Source: JAFAXA01 sp963777325
Lineage (GTDB): Bacteria; Pseudomonadota; Alphaproteobacteria; Acetobacterales; Acetobacteraceae
DNA: 64,000 nt
Direction of reading: 5' to 3'
Assembly (NCBI GenBank): GCA_963777325.1
Contig: CAVZQE010000022.1
Coordinates: 310,001-374,000, forward strand
Shown here: positions 1-8,192 of the stretch, piece after piece
How the letters are laid out: every line of letters begins with the position of its first letter
Position numbering within the stretch: position 1 is the first letter of the stretch
Notes under the pieces: model-generated
What the model was told of the DNA's origin: nothing
What the model saw: only the letters and a program-made list of their open reading frames with translations
Database searches by the model: none
Translations under genes and position numbers: made by a program

Positions 1-198
1 CACCAGATCAACATCGTCATGACCGACGGCACGCAGTTCAAGACGCGGTCGTGCTACGGCAAGCCGGGTGACACGTTGCGCCTCGACATCGACCCGAAGT
101 CGCACCCGGCCTGGACCGGCCAGCAGCGCATCATCGACACCGGCGGCCAGATCGCCAAGTTCAACAAGAAGTTCGCGGGCATCGGCATCAAGAAATAG
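1..198 (+). CDS. rpmE: 50S ribosomal protein L31, 5'-truncated by window edge
   Basis: The first 65 codons of the window are the C-terminal part of ribosomal protein L31, a component of the large ribosomal subunit. The reading frame is open from base 1 and ends at TAG. Recognisable family features are the MTDGTQFKTRSCYG stretch, the SHPAWTG motif and the basic tail FNKKFAGIGIKK. The conserved first ten or so residues (normally M-K-x-x-I-H-P) lie outside the window. The single cysteine suggests the C-minus type without the full zinc-binding set, though the missing N-terminus prevents certainty. Identity is secure; the start cannot be seen. Confidence 0.93.
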   Translation, partial: HQINIVMTDGTQFKTRSCYGKPGDTLRLDIDPKSHPAWTGQQRIIDTGGQIAKFNKKFAGIGIKK

Positions 199-214
199 GC
201 CGTTCGCGCCTTTC

Positions 215-278
215 GCCCGGACCAACGCCCGGGCCGGCGCCCGGACCAACGCCCCGGGCCGGCGCCCGGACCGACGCG
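215..278. repeat. Tandem imperfect 24-25 bp repeats downstream of rpmE
   Basis: Two nearly identical units (215-238 and 239-263) and a third partial, diverged unit (264-278) each begin with GCCCGGACC. The inner part GCCCGGGCCGGC is itself self-complementary, so the transcript could fold. It lies just after the rpmE stop and before the hsp20 promoter region. No coding function is visible. Confidence 0.7.
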
Positions 279-283
279 AGGGG

Positions 284-312
284 TTGAAATTCAGGCCTCC
301 GGCTTCCTATCT
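284..312 (+). promoter_or_regulatory. Candidate RpoH (sigma-32) promoter for hsp20
   Basis: TTGAAA at 284-289 is followed after 16 bases by CCTATCT at 306-312. This resembles the alphaproteobacterial heat-shock promoter (CTTGAA-type -35 and a CC-rich, AT-ending -10). It lies about 100 bases before the hsp20 start, which leaves room for the long structured leader described next. This is a pattern match only. Confidence 0.45.
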
Positions 313-321
313 CGGTTTTGT

Positions 322-409
322 CCGGAACGCCCGTCAGGGGTTCCGGGGACTGATCCGGGCCGGCCCGTATGGGCGGCCCTCTGTTGGAACCTTGCTCACG
401 CAGGAGGTT
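322..409 (+). promoter_or_regulatory. ROSE-type RNA thermometer in hsp20 leader
   Basis: Three successive hairpins can be drawn in the hsp20 leader: CCGGAAC/GTTCCGG (322-328 with 340-346), GGGCCG/CGGCCC (357-362 with 374-379), and a final one in which TTGCT (392-396) pairs with AGGAG (402-406) around a 5-base loop. The last pairing is the hallmark of ROSE elements: the U(U/C)GCU anti-Shine-Dalgarno faces AGGAG with one G-G mismatch in the middle. It hides the ribosome binding site at low temperature and melts on heat shock. ROSE elements are known upstream of small heat-shock genes in alphaproteobacteria. Confidence 0.8.
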
Positions 410-413
410 TGCT

Positions 414-896
414 ATGAGCGGACTTGATTTCGCCCCCCTTTTCCGGACCGCCATCGGCTTCGACCGGCTGGCTCGTCTGGTCGATACGGCCGCTTCCAGC
501 GCGGAAGCGCCGTCCTACCCTCCCTACAATATCGAGAAGACCGGCGAGGACTCCTATCGCCTGACCATGGCGGTCGCGGGCTTCAGCGCCGACAACCTCG
601 ATCTCGTCGTGAAGGACAACACGCTGGTCGTCGCTGGCCGCGTGAAGGAGGACGGCCCGAAGAACGAGCTGCTCTATCGCGGCATCGCCGGCCGCGCCTT
701 CGAGCGTCGCTTCGTGCTCGCGGATCACATCGTGGTCGAGGGCGCGGATTTGCAGAACGGCCTGCTGCATGTCGGCCTCCGCCGCGTCGTGCCCGAGGCG
801 CTGAAGCCCCGGCGGGTCGAGATCGGCGCCCGGCCGCAGACCCAGCCCTCGATCGCGAACGATCAGCCCTCCGAGGGGTCCGCGCAGGCGGCCTGA
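414..896 (+). CDS. Small heat shock protein, Hsp20 family (IbpA-like)
   Basis: This 160-residue protein is an ATP-independent holdase chaperone that binds unfolding proteins in the cytoplasm. The alpha-crystallin domain spans roughly residues 36-135, with the MAVAGFSADNLDLVVKD strands and the late GLLHVGLRRVVPE strand. The family's conserved G-x-L near the end of the domain is represented by NGLLHV. The N-terminal arm (DFAPLFRTAIGFDRL) is typical of class A IbpA-like proteins. The ATG at 414 is chosen over an upstream in-frame ATG at 369 because AGGAGG lies at 402-407. Expression is probably controlled by the ROSE thermometer and an RpoH-type promoter. Residues after about 140 are a flexible polar tail. 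Confidence 0.95.
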   Translation: MSGLDFAPLFRTAIGFDRLARLVDTAASSAEAPSYPPYNIEKTGEDSYRLTMAVAGFSADNLDLVVKDNTLVVAGRVKEDGPKNELLYRGIAGRAFERRFVLADHIVVEGADLQNGLLHVGLRRVVPEALKPRRVEIGARPQTQPSIANDQPSEGSAQAA

Positions 897-922
897 TCGC
901 GGCATCGTCCGTCGCATAAGGG

Positions 923-948
923 AAGGGCCGGTTCACGCCGGCCCTTTC
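923..948. terminator. Rho-independent-like terminator between hsp20 and DUF1192 gene
   Basis: A perfect 9-bp inverted repeat, AAGGGCCGG (923-931) with CCGGCCCTT (938-946), encloses a 6-base loop and is followed by a short pyrimidine run. It sits between two convergent genes and can serve both strands. Confidence 0.8.
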
Positions 949-953
949 TCCGT

Positions 954-1148
954 TCAGGGTTCCGGGCGTTTGAAGAACGCGTCGGCGGCGCTTCGGTGGC
1001 CCTGCTTGCGGCCGATCTCGGCTTCGGCCCGCGCAATCTCCTCCTGAAGCTCCCCGATATAGGATTGCAGCTCGGCGACCCCCAGCGGGTACAGCCCGAG
1101 CGGCTCCAGCCTGCGAACCCGCTTCGGTTGGACCTCGTCTTCTTCCAT
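954..1148 (-). CDS. DUF1192 family small protein
   Basis: A 64-residue acidic-start protein of the DUF1192 family, which is almost confined to Alphaproteobacteria and has no established function. The N-terminus MEEDEVQPKR, the central V-A-E-L-Q-S-Y-I-G-E-L segment, the helical EEIARAEAEI stretch and the closing A-D-A-F-F-K-R motif match the family closely. It is predicted to be a short coiled-coil protein. The ATG at 1148 is preceded by GGGAG; an upstream in-frame ATG at 1289 would add an unrelated basic extension and was not used. It converges on hsp20 across the terminator at 923-948. Confidence 0.85.
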   Translation of the reverse strand: MEEDEVQPKRVRRLEPLGLYPLGVAELQSYIGELQEEIARAEAEIGRKQGHRSAADAFFKRPEP

Positions 1149-1264
1149 GCTCTCGTCTCCCGTCCGCGACGCTCCGCGTCTAGTCTTACCAGCACGCGCC
1201 CTGCGTTGCGCGCCGGCCGCAACGGTGCAAACAGGGAGCCAGCACGGCGCTATCGGAGAGCGGC

Positions 1265-2581
1265 ATGGCTTCCCTTCCGGCATGGACACTGAAGACCTCG
1301 GGCGAGGTCGCGCCAGACGAACGCCTGCCCTGGCCGCAAACCCTCGCCATGGGCGTCCAGCATGTCGTCGCCATGTTCGGATCGACGGCCCTCGCGCCGC
1401 TGCTGATGGGCTTCGACCCGAACACCGCGATCTTCTTTTCCGGGATCGGCACGCTCATCTTCTTCGTGGTCACGGGCGGGCGGCTGCCGAGCTATCTCGG
1501 CTCGAGCTTCGCCTTCATCGCCGTCGTCATCGCCGCGAGCGGCTACGGGGGCGCCGGCCCCAACCCGAACATTCCCCTAGCCCTCGGCGGCATCTTCGCG
1601 GCCGGCGTGTTCTATCTCCTGATCGGCGGCATCGTGCAGCTCTCCGGCACGGCCTGGATCGAGCGCCTGATGCCCCCCGTCGTCACCGGCGCGATCGTGG
1701 CCGCCATCGGCCTCAACCTCGCGCCCGTCGCGATCCGCAACGTCTCGGCCGCGGCGTTCGGCACGGCCGTCGGGCTGCTGACCGTGCTCGCGGTCGCCCT
1801 GATCGCGGTGCGCGGGCGTGGCCTCTTCCGTCGCCTGCCGATCCTGCTCGGCGCGATCTGCGGCTATCTGCTGTACTTGCTTGGCGCCAACTGGCTTGGT
1901 CTCGGTGCGCCCATCGACTTCTCGACCCTTGGTCGCGCGCCCTGGTTCGGGCTGCCGCACCTCGCCCGCCCCGTAATGGACGCCTCCGCGATCGGTCTGA
2001 TCGCACCGGTCGCGGTCGTGCTGGTCGCCGAGAATCTCGGCCACATCAAGGCGCTCTCGGCGATGACGGGCCGCGACTTCGATCCGCTGATCGGGCGGGC
2101 GTTCATGGCGGACGCGGCGGCGACCATGGTCTCGGCGCTCGGCGGCGGCACGGGCGTCACCACCTACGCCGAGAACATGGGCGTCATGGCGGTCACGCGC
2201 ATCTACTCGACGCTCGTGTTCGTGGTCGCCGCCTGCGTCGCGCTGCTGCTCGGCTTCTCGCCCAAATTCGGCGCGCTGATCCTGACCCTGCCCGTGCCGG
2301 TGATCGGCGGCGTCGCGATCGTCGTGTTCGGCCTGATCGCCGCGACCGGCGGCCGCATCTGGGTGATGAACCGCGTCGATTTCGCGGACGCCCGCAATCT
2401 CGTCACGGCGGCCGTGGCGCTGACCGCCGGGGCGGGGGATCTGACCATCCATATCGGCCATTTCACGCTTGGCGGCATCGGCACGGCGACGTTCGGCGCG
2501 ATCATCCTCTACCACGCGCTCGGGCGCGGACCCGCCGAACCGGAGCGCCTGAGCGCCGCCGACTCGCCGAGCGCGGGATGA
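1265..2581 (+). CDS. uraA: Uracil/xanthine permease, NCS2 family
   Basis: A 438-residue inner-membrane nucleobase:proton symporter with about 12-14 hydrophobic segments. The NCS2 signature QHVVAMFGSTALAPLL is at residues 32-47. AENLGHIKAL (about residue 255) carries the conserved Glu and His of the substrate site, and TTYAENMG (about residue 300) carries the second conserved Glu. Sequence details resemble UraA/RutG uracil carriers more than xanthine carriers. GGAGAG precedes the ATG. It lies on the same strand and just upstream of urc1-urc4-upp, so uracil is the likely substrate; only a parDE pair separates them. Confidence 0.9.
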   Translation: MASLPAWTLKTSGEVAPDERLPWPQTLAMGVQHVVAMFGSTALAPLLMGFDPNTAIFFSGIGTLIFFVVTGGRLPSYLGSSFAFIAVVIAASGYGGAGPNPNIPLALGGIFAAGVFYLLIGGIVQLSGTAWIERLMPPVVTGAIVAAIGLNLAPVAIRNVSAAAFGTAVGLLTVLAVALIAVRGRGLFRRLPILLGAICGYLLYLLGANWLGLGAPIDFSTLGRAPWFGLPHLARPVMDASAIGLIAPVAVVLVAENLGHIKALSAMTGRDFDPLIGRAFMADAAATMVSALGGGTGVTTYAENMGVMAVTRIYSTLVFVVAACVALLLGFSPKFGALILTLPVPVIGGVAIVVFGLIAATGGRIWVMNRVDFADARNLVTAAVALTAGAGDLTIHIGHFTLGGIGTATFGAIILYHALGRGPAEPERLSAADSPSAG

Positions 2582-2698
2582 GAGCAACGATGATATGTTT
2601 GAGGCTGACCGTCGTCGTCTTGGCCTGTAGGAGCGGTCTCCCCGCTTCGCTTGCAGACGCTCGGCAGCATGATCAAGTATGCTTCGAGTGAGGTTCGT

Positions 2699-2986
2699 GT
2701 GGCCGACATCGAGCGGATGACCATCACATTGCCGGCCGACATGGCGGCCGCGGTGAAGGGGGCGGTCCAGGGGGGCGGCTACGCCTCTTGCAGCGAGGTG
2801 GTGCGAGAGGCGCTGCGTGACTGGAAGACCAAGCGTGCGCTCCATCTGCATGAGTTCGCCGCGCTGAAAGCCGATATCGATCGCGGCCTGGCCGATCTGG
2901 CCGCCGGGCGCGTGCAGGACTTCGATGCCGACCAGATCATCGAGCGCGGGAGGGCGCTATTGGCCGGCCGCTCGCGCTCAGCCTGA
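2699..2986 (+). CDS. parD: ParD-family antitoxin (type II toxin-antitoxin)
   Basis: A 95-residue ribbon-helix-helix antitoxin. The N-terminal strand MTITLPADMAAAV is followed by GGYASCSEVVREALRDW, the classic ParD DNA-binding helix motif, and a C-terminal toxin-binding tail. The GTG at 2699 is preferred because it gives the usual V-A-D-I-E-R-M start and has GAGTGAGG upstream; ATG at 2717 is a possible alternative. It overlaps the parE toxin gene by 28 bases, as expected for a co-translated pair. ParD binds and neutralises ParE and usually represses the shared promoter. Confidence 0.88.
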   Translation: MADIERMTITLPADMAAAVKGAVQGGGYASCSEVVREALRDWKTKRALHLHEFAALKADIDRGLADLAAGRVQDFDADQIIERGRALLAGRSRSA

Positions 2987-3276
2987 CCGAGGCGGCCGAG
3001 GCCGATCTCGCTGATATTTGGGCAACCCTGGCCACGGAGGCGTCGGCGGATATCGCGACGCGTTTCGTCCGTTCGATCGAGGCAACATTCGAGCCGCTGC
3101 GGCACTTCCCGCTCTCGGACGCCGCGCGCGAGTTGCTGGCTCCCGGCCTGCGGGTCACATTCCGAAAGCCTTACGCCATCTATTACCTGCCCCAGCCGAA
3201 TGCTGTGGTGATCGTCAGGGTCATCCATGGCGCCCGTGATCTGGCGATAGGGCCGAGTGAACAGAACTCGGGGTGA
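2959..3276 (+). CDS. parE: ParE-family toxin with apparent ATT start
   Basis: A 105-residue RelE/ParE superfamily toxin, expected to poison DNA gyrase unless bound by ParD. Family features are LSLTEAAEADLADIW at the start, FVRSIEATFEPLRHFP in the middle, RVTFRKPYAIYYLPQP, and VVIVRVIHGARDL near the end. No in-frame ATG, GTG or TTG lies before the conserved N-terminus. ATT at 2959 gives the normal beginning M-G-R-P-L-A-L-S and has GGGAGG at 2948-2953, five bases upstream, so I take it as the start. A mutated ATG or a sequencing error is the alternative. Otherwise the protein looks full-length. Confidence 0.8.
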   Translation: MGRPLALSLTEAAEADLADIWATLATEASADIATRFVRSIEATFEPLRHFPLSDAARELLAPGLRVTFRKPYAIYYLPQPNAVVIVRVIHGARDLAIGPSEQNSG

Positions 3277-3345
3277 GTGAGCTTCCGAAGCGAGCCGGGC
3301 GAATGGAGTTGACCTTTTAACGAACGGCTTCCTAGCATTCCCGCC

Positions 3346-4595
<1,250 letters not shown>

Positions 4596-4599
<4 letters not shown>

Positions 4600-5789
4600 T
4601 CCCGGCCGAGATCGCCTGGCTGCGGACGCCCCAGGCCGTCCGGGCGCGGGCGCATGAAATGCTGGCGCTGGCCGGGCGCGACGCCTTGCCGCACATCACC
4701 GTGCATCCCGAACGCCTGGACGAGGCGGCCGATCTCGTCGCGGAAGTGACACGCGCCGCCTACCCGGCGCTCGCCGTGCCGCATCACGCGCGCTGGCGGC
4801 ATTTCGCGGCCGGCGGCGTGGATCGGTGGGGCGCGCTCGCCCGCGACATTCCGGACGCCGAGGAGCGTGCCCGCAGCCGCGTCGATCTCTGCGTGGTCAG
4901 CGTCCTGCTCGACGCCGGCGCGGGCGATGGCTGGTGCTTCATGGAGGACGGCGCGCGGTTCGGGCGGTCGGAGGGCCTCGCGGTCGCGAGCCTGCACGCG
5001 TTTCGCGCCGGCCTGTTCTCCTCCGATCCCGCGCGTCCCTTCCAGGCGGACGCGGCGGGACTGGCCGGTATCGATGCCGCCCGGCTCGGGCAGGCGTTCC
5101 AGGTCGGCGCCAGAAACGCGCTGCTCGGGCTCGCGGGGCGGGTCTCCCTCATGCACGGGCTGGCGAGGGCGCTGCTGGCGCGGCCCGGCCTGTTCGGCAG
5201 CAACCCGCCCCGGATCGGCGGCCTGTTCGATCATCTGCGGCGGGAGAGCACGGACGGCACGATCGCGGCGGAGGCGATCCTTCGGGCAGTGCTGGAGGGT
5301 CTGGCCCCCGCCTGGCCCGCGCGCTGCGTCGTGGACGGAGTCAATCTCGGCGATGTCTGGCCGCATCCGGCGCTCGGCCTCGTGCCGTTCCACAAGCTCT
5401 CGCAGTGGCTGGCCTATTCGCTGATCGAGGTCGCGGAGGACTCGGGCCTGGGCGTCACCGGCATCGACCGGCTGACGGGCCTGCCGGAATACCGCAACGG
5501 CGGCCTGTTCCTCGATACCGGCGTGCTCAGGCTGCGCGATCCGGCGATGGCGGAAACAACGCTGGCGGTCGGGCATCCGCTGGTCGTGGAGTGGCGGGCG
5601 CTGACGGTCGCGCTGCTCGACCGGATCGCCGGCCCCGTGCGGACCCGGCTCGGCGCGACGGAGGCCGAGATGCCGCTCTCGCGCGTGCTGCAAGGCGGCA
5701 CCTGGGCGGCCGGCCGGCTGCTTGCCGCGCGCCTGCGCCCGGGCGGCGGACCGCCCCTGAAAGTGGAGAGCGATGGAACCGTCATCTGA
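4596..5789 (+). CDS. urc4: URC4/DUF1688 family protein of uracil catabolism
   Basis: A 397-residue DUF1688 protein, homologous to yeast URC4, which is genetically needed to grow on uracil as nitrogen source but whose reaction is not firmly established. Landmarks are LRTPQAVRARAHEML at the N-terminus, RSRVDLCVVSVLLDAGAG, FHKLSQWLAYSLIE (about residue 270) and LTGLPEYRNGGLFLDTGVL. The start is GTG at 4596, overlapping the urc1 stop as GTGA. The frame is open much further upstream, but that stretch is a shadow of urc1. Length is close to the family norm of about 400 residues. Confidence 0.9.
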
Positions 5790-6429
5790 GTCACCGCCGG
5801 CCGGCACGGTCGTCCTGGTCGATCATCCGCTGGTCCAGCACAAGCTCGCGCTGCTCAGGCGGGCGAGCACGCCGACCAACGAGTTCCGGGGGATCGTCCG
5901 CGAGTTGAGCCTGCTGCTCGCCTACGAGGCGACACGGCACCTGCCGCTCGAACCGGTGGAGATCGACACGCCGCTCGAACGCACCACCGCGGCCATGCTG
6001 GCCGGCAAGAAGCTCTGCCTCGTCTCGATCCTGCGCGCCGGCAACGGCATTCTCGACGGCATGCTCGACCTGCTGCCCTCGGCGCGGGTCGGCCATATCG
6101 GACTTTACCGCGATCCGGTCGCGCTGGTGCCGGTCGAATACTACCTCAAGCTGCCGGAGGACGTGTCGGAGCGGCAGGCGATCGTGGTCGATCCGATGCT
6201 CGCGACCGGTCACTCGGCCGTGGCGGCCGTGGACCGGCTCCGGGATGCCGGGGTCACGGATGTCCGGTTCATCTGCTTGCTGGCCGCCCCGGAAGGCCTC
6301 GCGACGTTTCATGGCGCGCATCCGGACGTGCCGGTCTATACCGCCGCGATCGATCGCGGGCTCGACGCGCACGGCTACATCCGGCCCGGCCTCGGCGATG
6401 CCGGAGACCGGCTGTACGGAACGCGTTGA
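5773..6429 (+). CDS. upp: Uracil phosphoribosyltransferase
   Basis: A 218-residue enzyme converting uracil and PRPP to UMP and pyrophosphate. The PRPP-binding loop AIVVDPMLATGHSA lies at about residues 136-149, and the C-terminal uracil-binding segment ends in GYIRPGLGDAGDRLYGT, as in E. coli Upp. The ATG at 5773 has GGAG eight bases upstream and lies 17 bases inside the end of urc4, so the two are translationally coupled. In this setting it corresponds to URC6 of the yeast uracil-degradation pathway, where UMP formation is the first committed step. It may also serve salvage. Confidence 0.96.
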   Translation: MEPSSESPPAGTVVLVDHPLVQHKLALLRRASTPTNEFRGIVRELSLLLAYEATRHLPLEPVEIDTPLERTTAAMLAGKKLCLVSILRAGNGILDGMLDLLPSARVGHIGLYRDPVALVPVEYYLKLPEDVSERQAIVVDPMLATGHSAVAAVDRLRDAGVTDVRFICLLAAPEGLATFHGAHPDVPVYTAAIDRGLDAHGYIRPGLGDAGDRLYGTR

Positions 6430-6556
6430 TCAGGTTTCCCTTCGGACGGCCTTGACCCCCCAGGAGCGAGCCGTCATATCGGTTGCGCCCAGATATCGCG
6501 ACCGCGCTGGTTTTCTGTGCGCAGGATTGAGCGATGCGGCTCTAAGGTGACATGAC

Positions 6557-7138
6557 ATGACCCTGCCCCTCATGCCGAAAGCCACGGCTGTCTGGCTGAT
6601 CGACAAGACCGCGCTGACCTTCACGCAGATCGCCGAGTTCTGCGGCATGCATCCGCTCGAGGTTCAGGCGATCGCGGACGGGGAGGTCGCGCAGGGCATC
6701 GTCGGCTACGATCCGGTCGCGAACGGTCAGCTCACGGACAGTGAGATCCACCGCGCCGAGGCCGATCCGAACGCCCGGCTCAAGCTCTCCCGCGGCCAGA
6801 ACCCGCTGCCGAAGCGCCTGAAGGGCGCGCGCTACACGCCGGTGGCCAAGCGCAACGATCGCCCCGACGCGATCGCCTTCCTGCTTCGCACCTACCCGCA
6901 TCTGAGCGAGGTTCAGATCGGCAAGCTGCTGGGCACGACCAAGGACACGATCCAGAAGGTGCGCGAGCGTTCGCACTGGAACAGCGCCAACATCAAGCCG
7001 CGCGATCCGGTCATTCTCGGCCTGTGCAGCCAGACGGACCTGAACGCGGCCGTCGCCGCCGCCAACGAGCGGCTGACGCGCGAGGGCCACACGCCCCCGC
7101 CGCCGCCGCCCGTGTCCGAGGCGGACGAAGCCGCCTGA
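6557..7138 (+). CDS. trcR: TrcR/DUF1013 family cell-cycle transcriptional regulator
   Basis: A 193-residue protein of the DUF1013 family, found in nearly all Alphaproteobacteria and described as the transcriptional regulator TrcR. PKATAVWLIDKTALTFTQIA (residues 8-27) and VRERSHWNSANIKPRDPV (about residues 135-152) are near-invariant in the family. Two helix-turn-helix-like segments (LTFTQIAEFCGMHPLEVQAI and LSEVQIGKLLGTTKDTIQKV) suggest DNA binding. The tail has a proline run (PPPPPP) and is poorly conserved. AAGGTGAC lies just upstream of the ATG. Probably cytoplasmic; it stands alone between upp and the DUF465 genes. Confidence 0.92.
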   Translation: MTLPLMPKATAVWLIDKTALTFTQIAEFCGMHPLEVQAIADGEVAQGIVGYDPVANGQLTDSEIHRAEADPNARLKLSRGQNPLPKRLKGARYTPVAKRNDRPDAIAFLLRTYPHLSEVQIGKLLGTTKDTIQKVRERSHWNSANIKPRDPVILGLCSQTDLNAAVAAANERLTREGHTPPPPPPVSEADEAA

Positions 7139-7315
7139 TCAGTTCGGCGGCTGGCTCCCCAGCCGCTCCATCTCTTCCTTGAGCCGCAGCTTCTCGACCT
7201 TGAGCTGAAATAGCGCCTCGCTGTCCGGCCTGGGCCGGTGATCCTCTTCCGCAATGCGCATCTCGAGGCTCGCGTGGCGATCCTTCAGCGATTCGATACG
7301 AGACTGTAGGCTCAT
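7139..7315 (-). CDS. DUF465 (YdcH-like) small coiled-coil protein
   Basis: A 58-residue protein with the DUF465 pattern: a short N-terminal helix (LQSRIESLKDRHASLEMRI), a turn containing RPRPDSEALFQ, and a second helix LKVEKLRLKEEMERL. Members are tiny helical-hairpin proteins of unknown function. GAGGGAGA stands just upstream of the ATG at 7315. A second DUF465 gene is divergently transcribed 132 bases away, suggesting an old duplication. Confidence 0.82.
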   Translation of the reverse strand: MSLQSRIESLKDRHASLEMRIAEEDHRPRPDSEALFQLKVEKLRLKEEMERLGSQPPN

Positions 7316-7447
7316 GGTATCTCCCTCGTGAGTGGAACAGCTCAGGCCGGTCCCGGCCGGACGGCCGGGGCAAGGAAGCGTAGTGCCGCGATCGATCTTG
7401 GTGCTACGACTTCGACGATCAAGCTGCGGTGTGCGATCTGAAATCCG

Positions 7448-7651
7448 ATGTTGAGCGACCGGGATTCCCTTCTGCGCAACCTTCACGAGCTTCGTAGCGA
7501 GCATCGCGATCTCGATACTGTGATCGCCCGGATGGGTCATGCGGGTGGAGCGGACCAGCTTCAGCTGCAGCGGCTGAAAAAGCGGAAGCTGCTGCTGAAG
7601 GACGAAATCGCGCGTGTCGAAAGCCGGTTGATCCCGGACAGCATCGCCTGA
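7448..7651 (+). CDS. DUF465 (YdcH-like) small coiled-coil protein, second copy
   Basis: A 67-residue helical-hairpin protein: LLRNLHELRSEHRDLDTVI, then a loop with GHAGGADQLQLQ, then RLKKRKLLLKDEIARVES. The L-K-K-x-K-L-x-L-K-D-E-I segment is the DUF465 signature. It lies 13 bases upstream of purE, so it is probably co-transcribed with purEK, and diverges from the other DUF465 gene. The Shine-Dalgarno is weak. Function is unknown. Confidence 0.82.
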   Translation: MLSDRDSLLRNLHELRSEHRDLDTVIARMGHAGGADQLQLQRLKKRKLLLKDEIARVESRLIPDSIA

Positions 7652-7664
7652 ACCGAGGTGCGCG

Positions 7665-8192
7665 ATGACGCCGCCAGTTGCCCCGAAGCCGTCCGCGCCT
7701 GACACGCCGCTGGTCGGGATCATCATGGGCAGTCAGTCCGATTGGGCGACCCTCGCCCATGCGGCCGAGAAGCTGGCCGCGCTCGGCGTCGCTTACGAGG
7801 CGCGCATCGTCTCCGCCCATCGCACGCCCGACCGCCTGGCCGAGTATGCACGGACGGCGCGCGCGCGGGGGCTGCGGGTCGTGATCGCCGGCGCTGGCGG
7901 AGCGGCCCACCTCGCCGGCATGTGCGCCGCCTGGACCTCGCTGCCCGTGCTCGGCGTGCCGATCCAGTCGCGCAGTCTGAACGGCATGGACAGCCTCCTC
8001 TCGATCGTCCAGATGCCGGCCGGCGTGCCGGTCGGCACGCTCGCGATCGGTCCGGCCGGCGCCGTGAACGCGGCGCTGCTCGCGACCGCGATCCTGGCAG
8101 CGAGCGACCCGGCGCTCGCCGAGCGGCTCGATGCGTTCCGGGCGGAGCAGACGCAATCCGTCGCCGATATGCCGAGCGATCCGGCGGGATGA
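7665..8192 (+). CDS. purE: N5-carboxyaminoimidazole ribonucleotide mutase
   Basis: A 175-residue class I PurE that moves the carboxyl group of N5-CAIR to give CAIR in purine synthesis. Conserved pieces are GIIMGSQSDW (residues 18-27), the SAHRTPDRL loop (about residues 50-58) and GAGGAAHLAGM, and PVLGVPIQS closes the core. About 15 extra proline-rich residues precede the core. GAGG is upstream of the ATG. The stop overlaps the purK start in an ATGA arrangement. Confidence 0.96.
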   Translation: MTPPVAPKPSAPDTPLVGIIMGSQSDWATLAHAAEKLAALGVAYEARIVSAHRTPDRLAEYARTARARGLRVVIAGAGGAAHLAGMCAAWTSLPVLGVPIQSRSLNGMDSLLSIVQMPAGVPVGTLAIGPAGAVNAALLATAILAASDPALAERLDAFRAEQTQSVADMPSDPAG

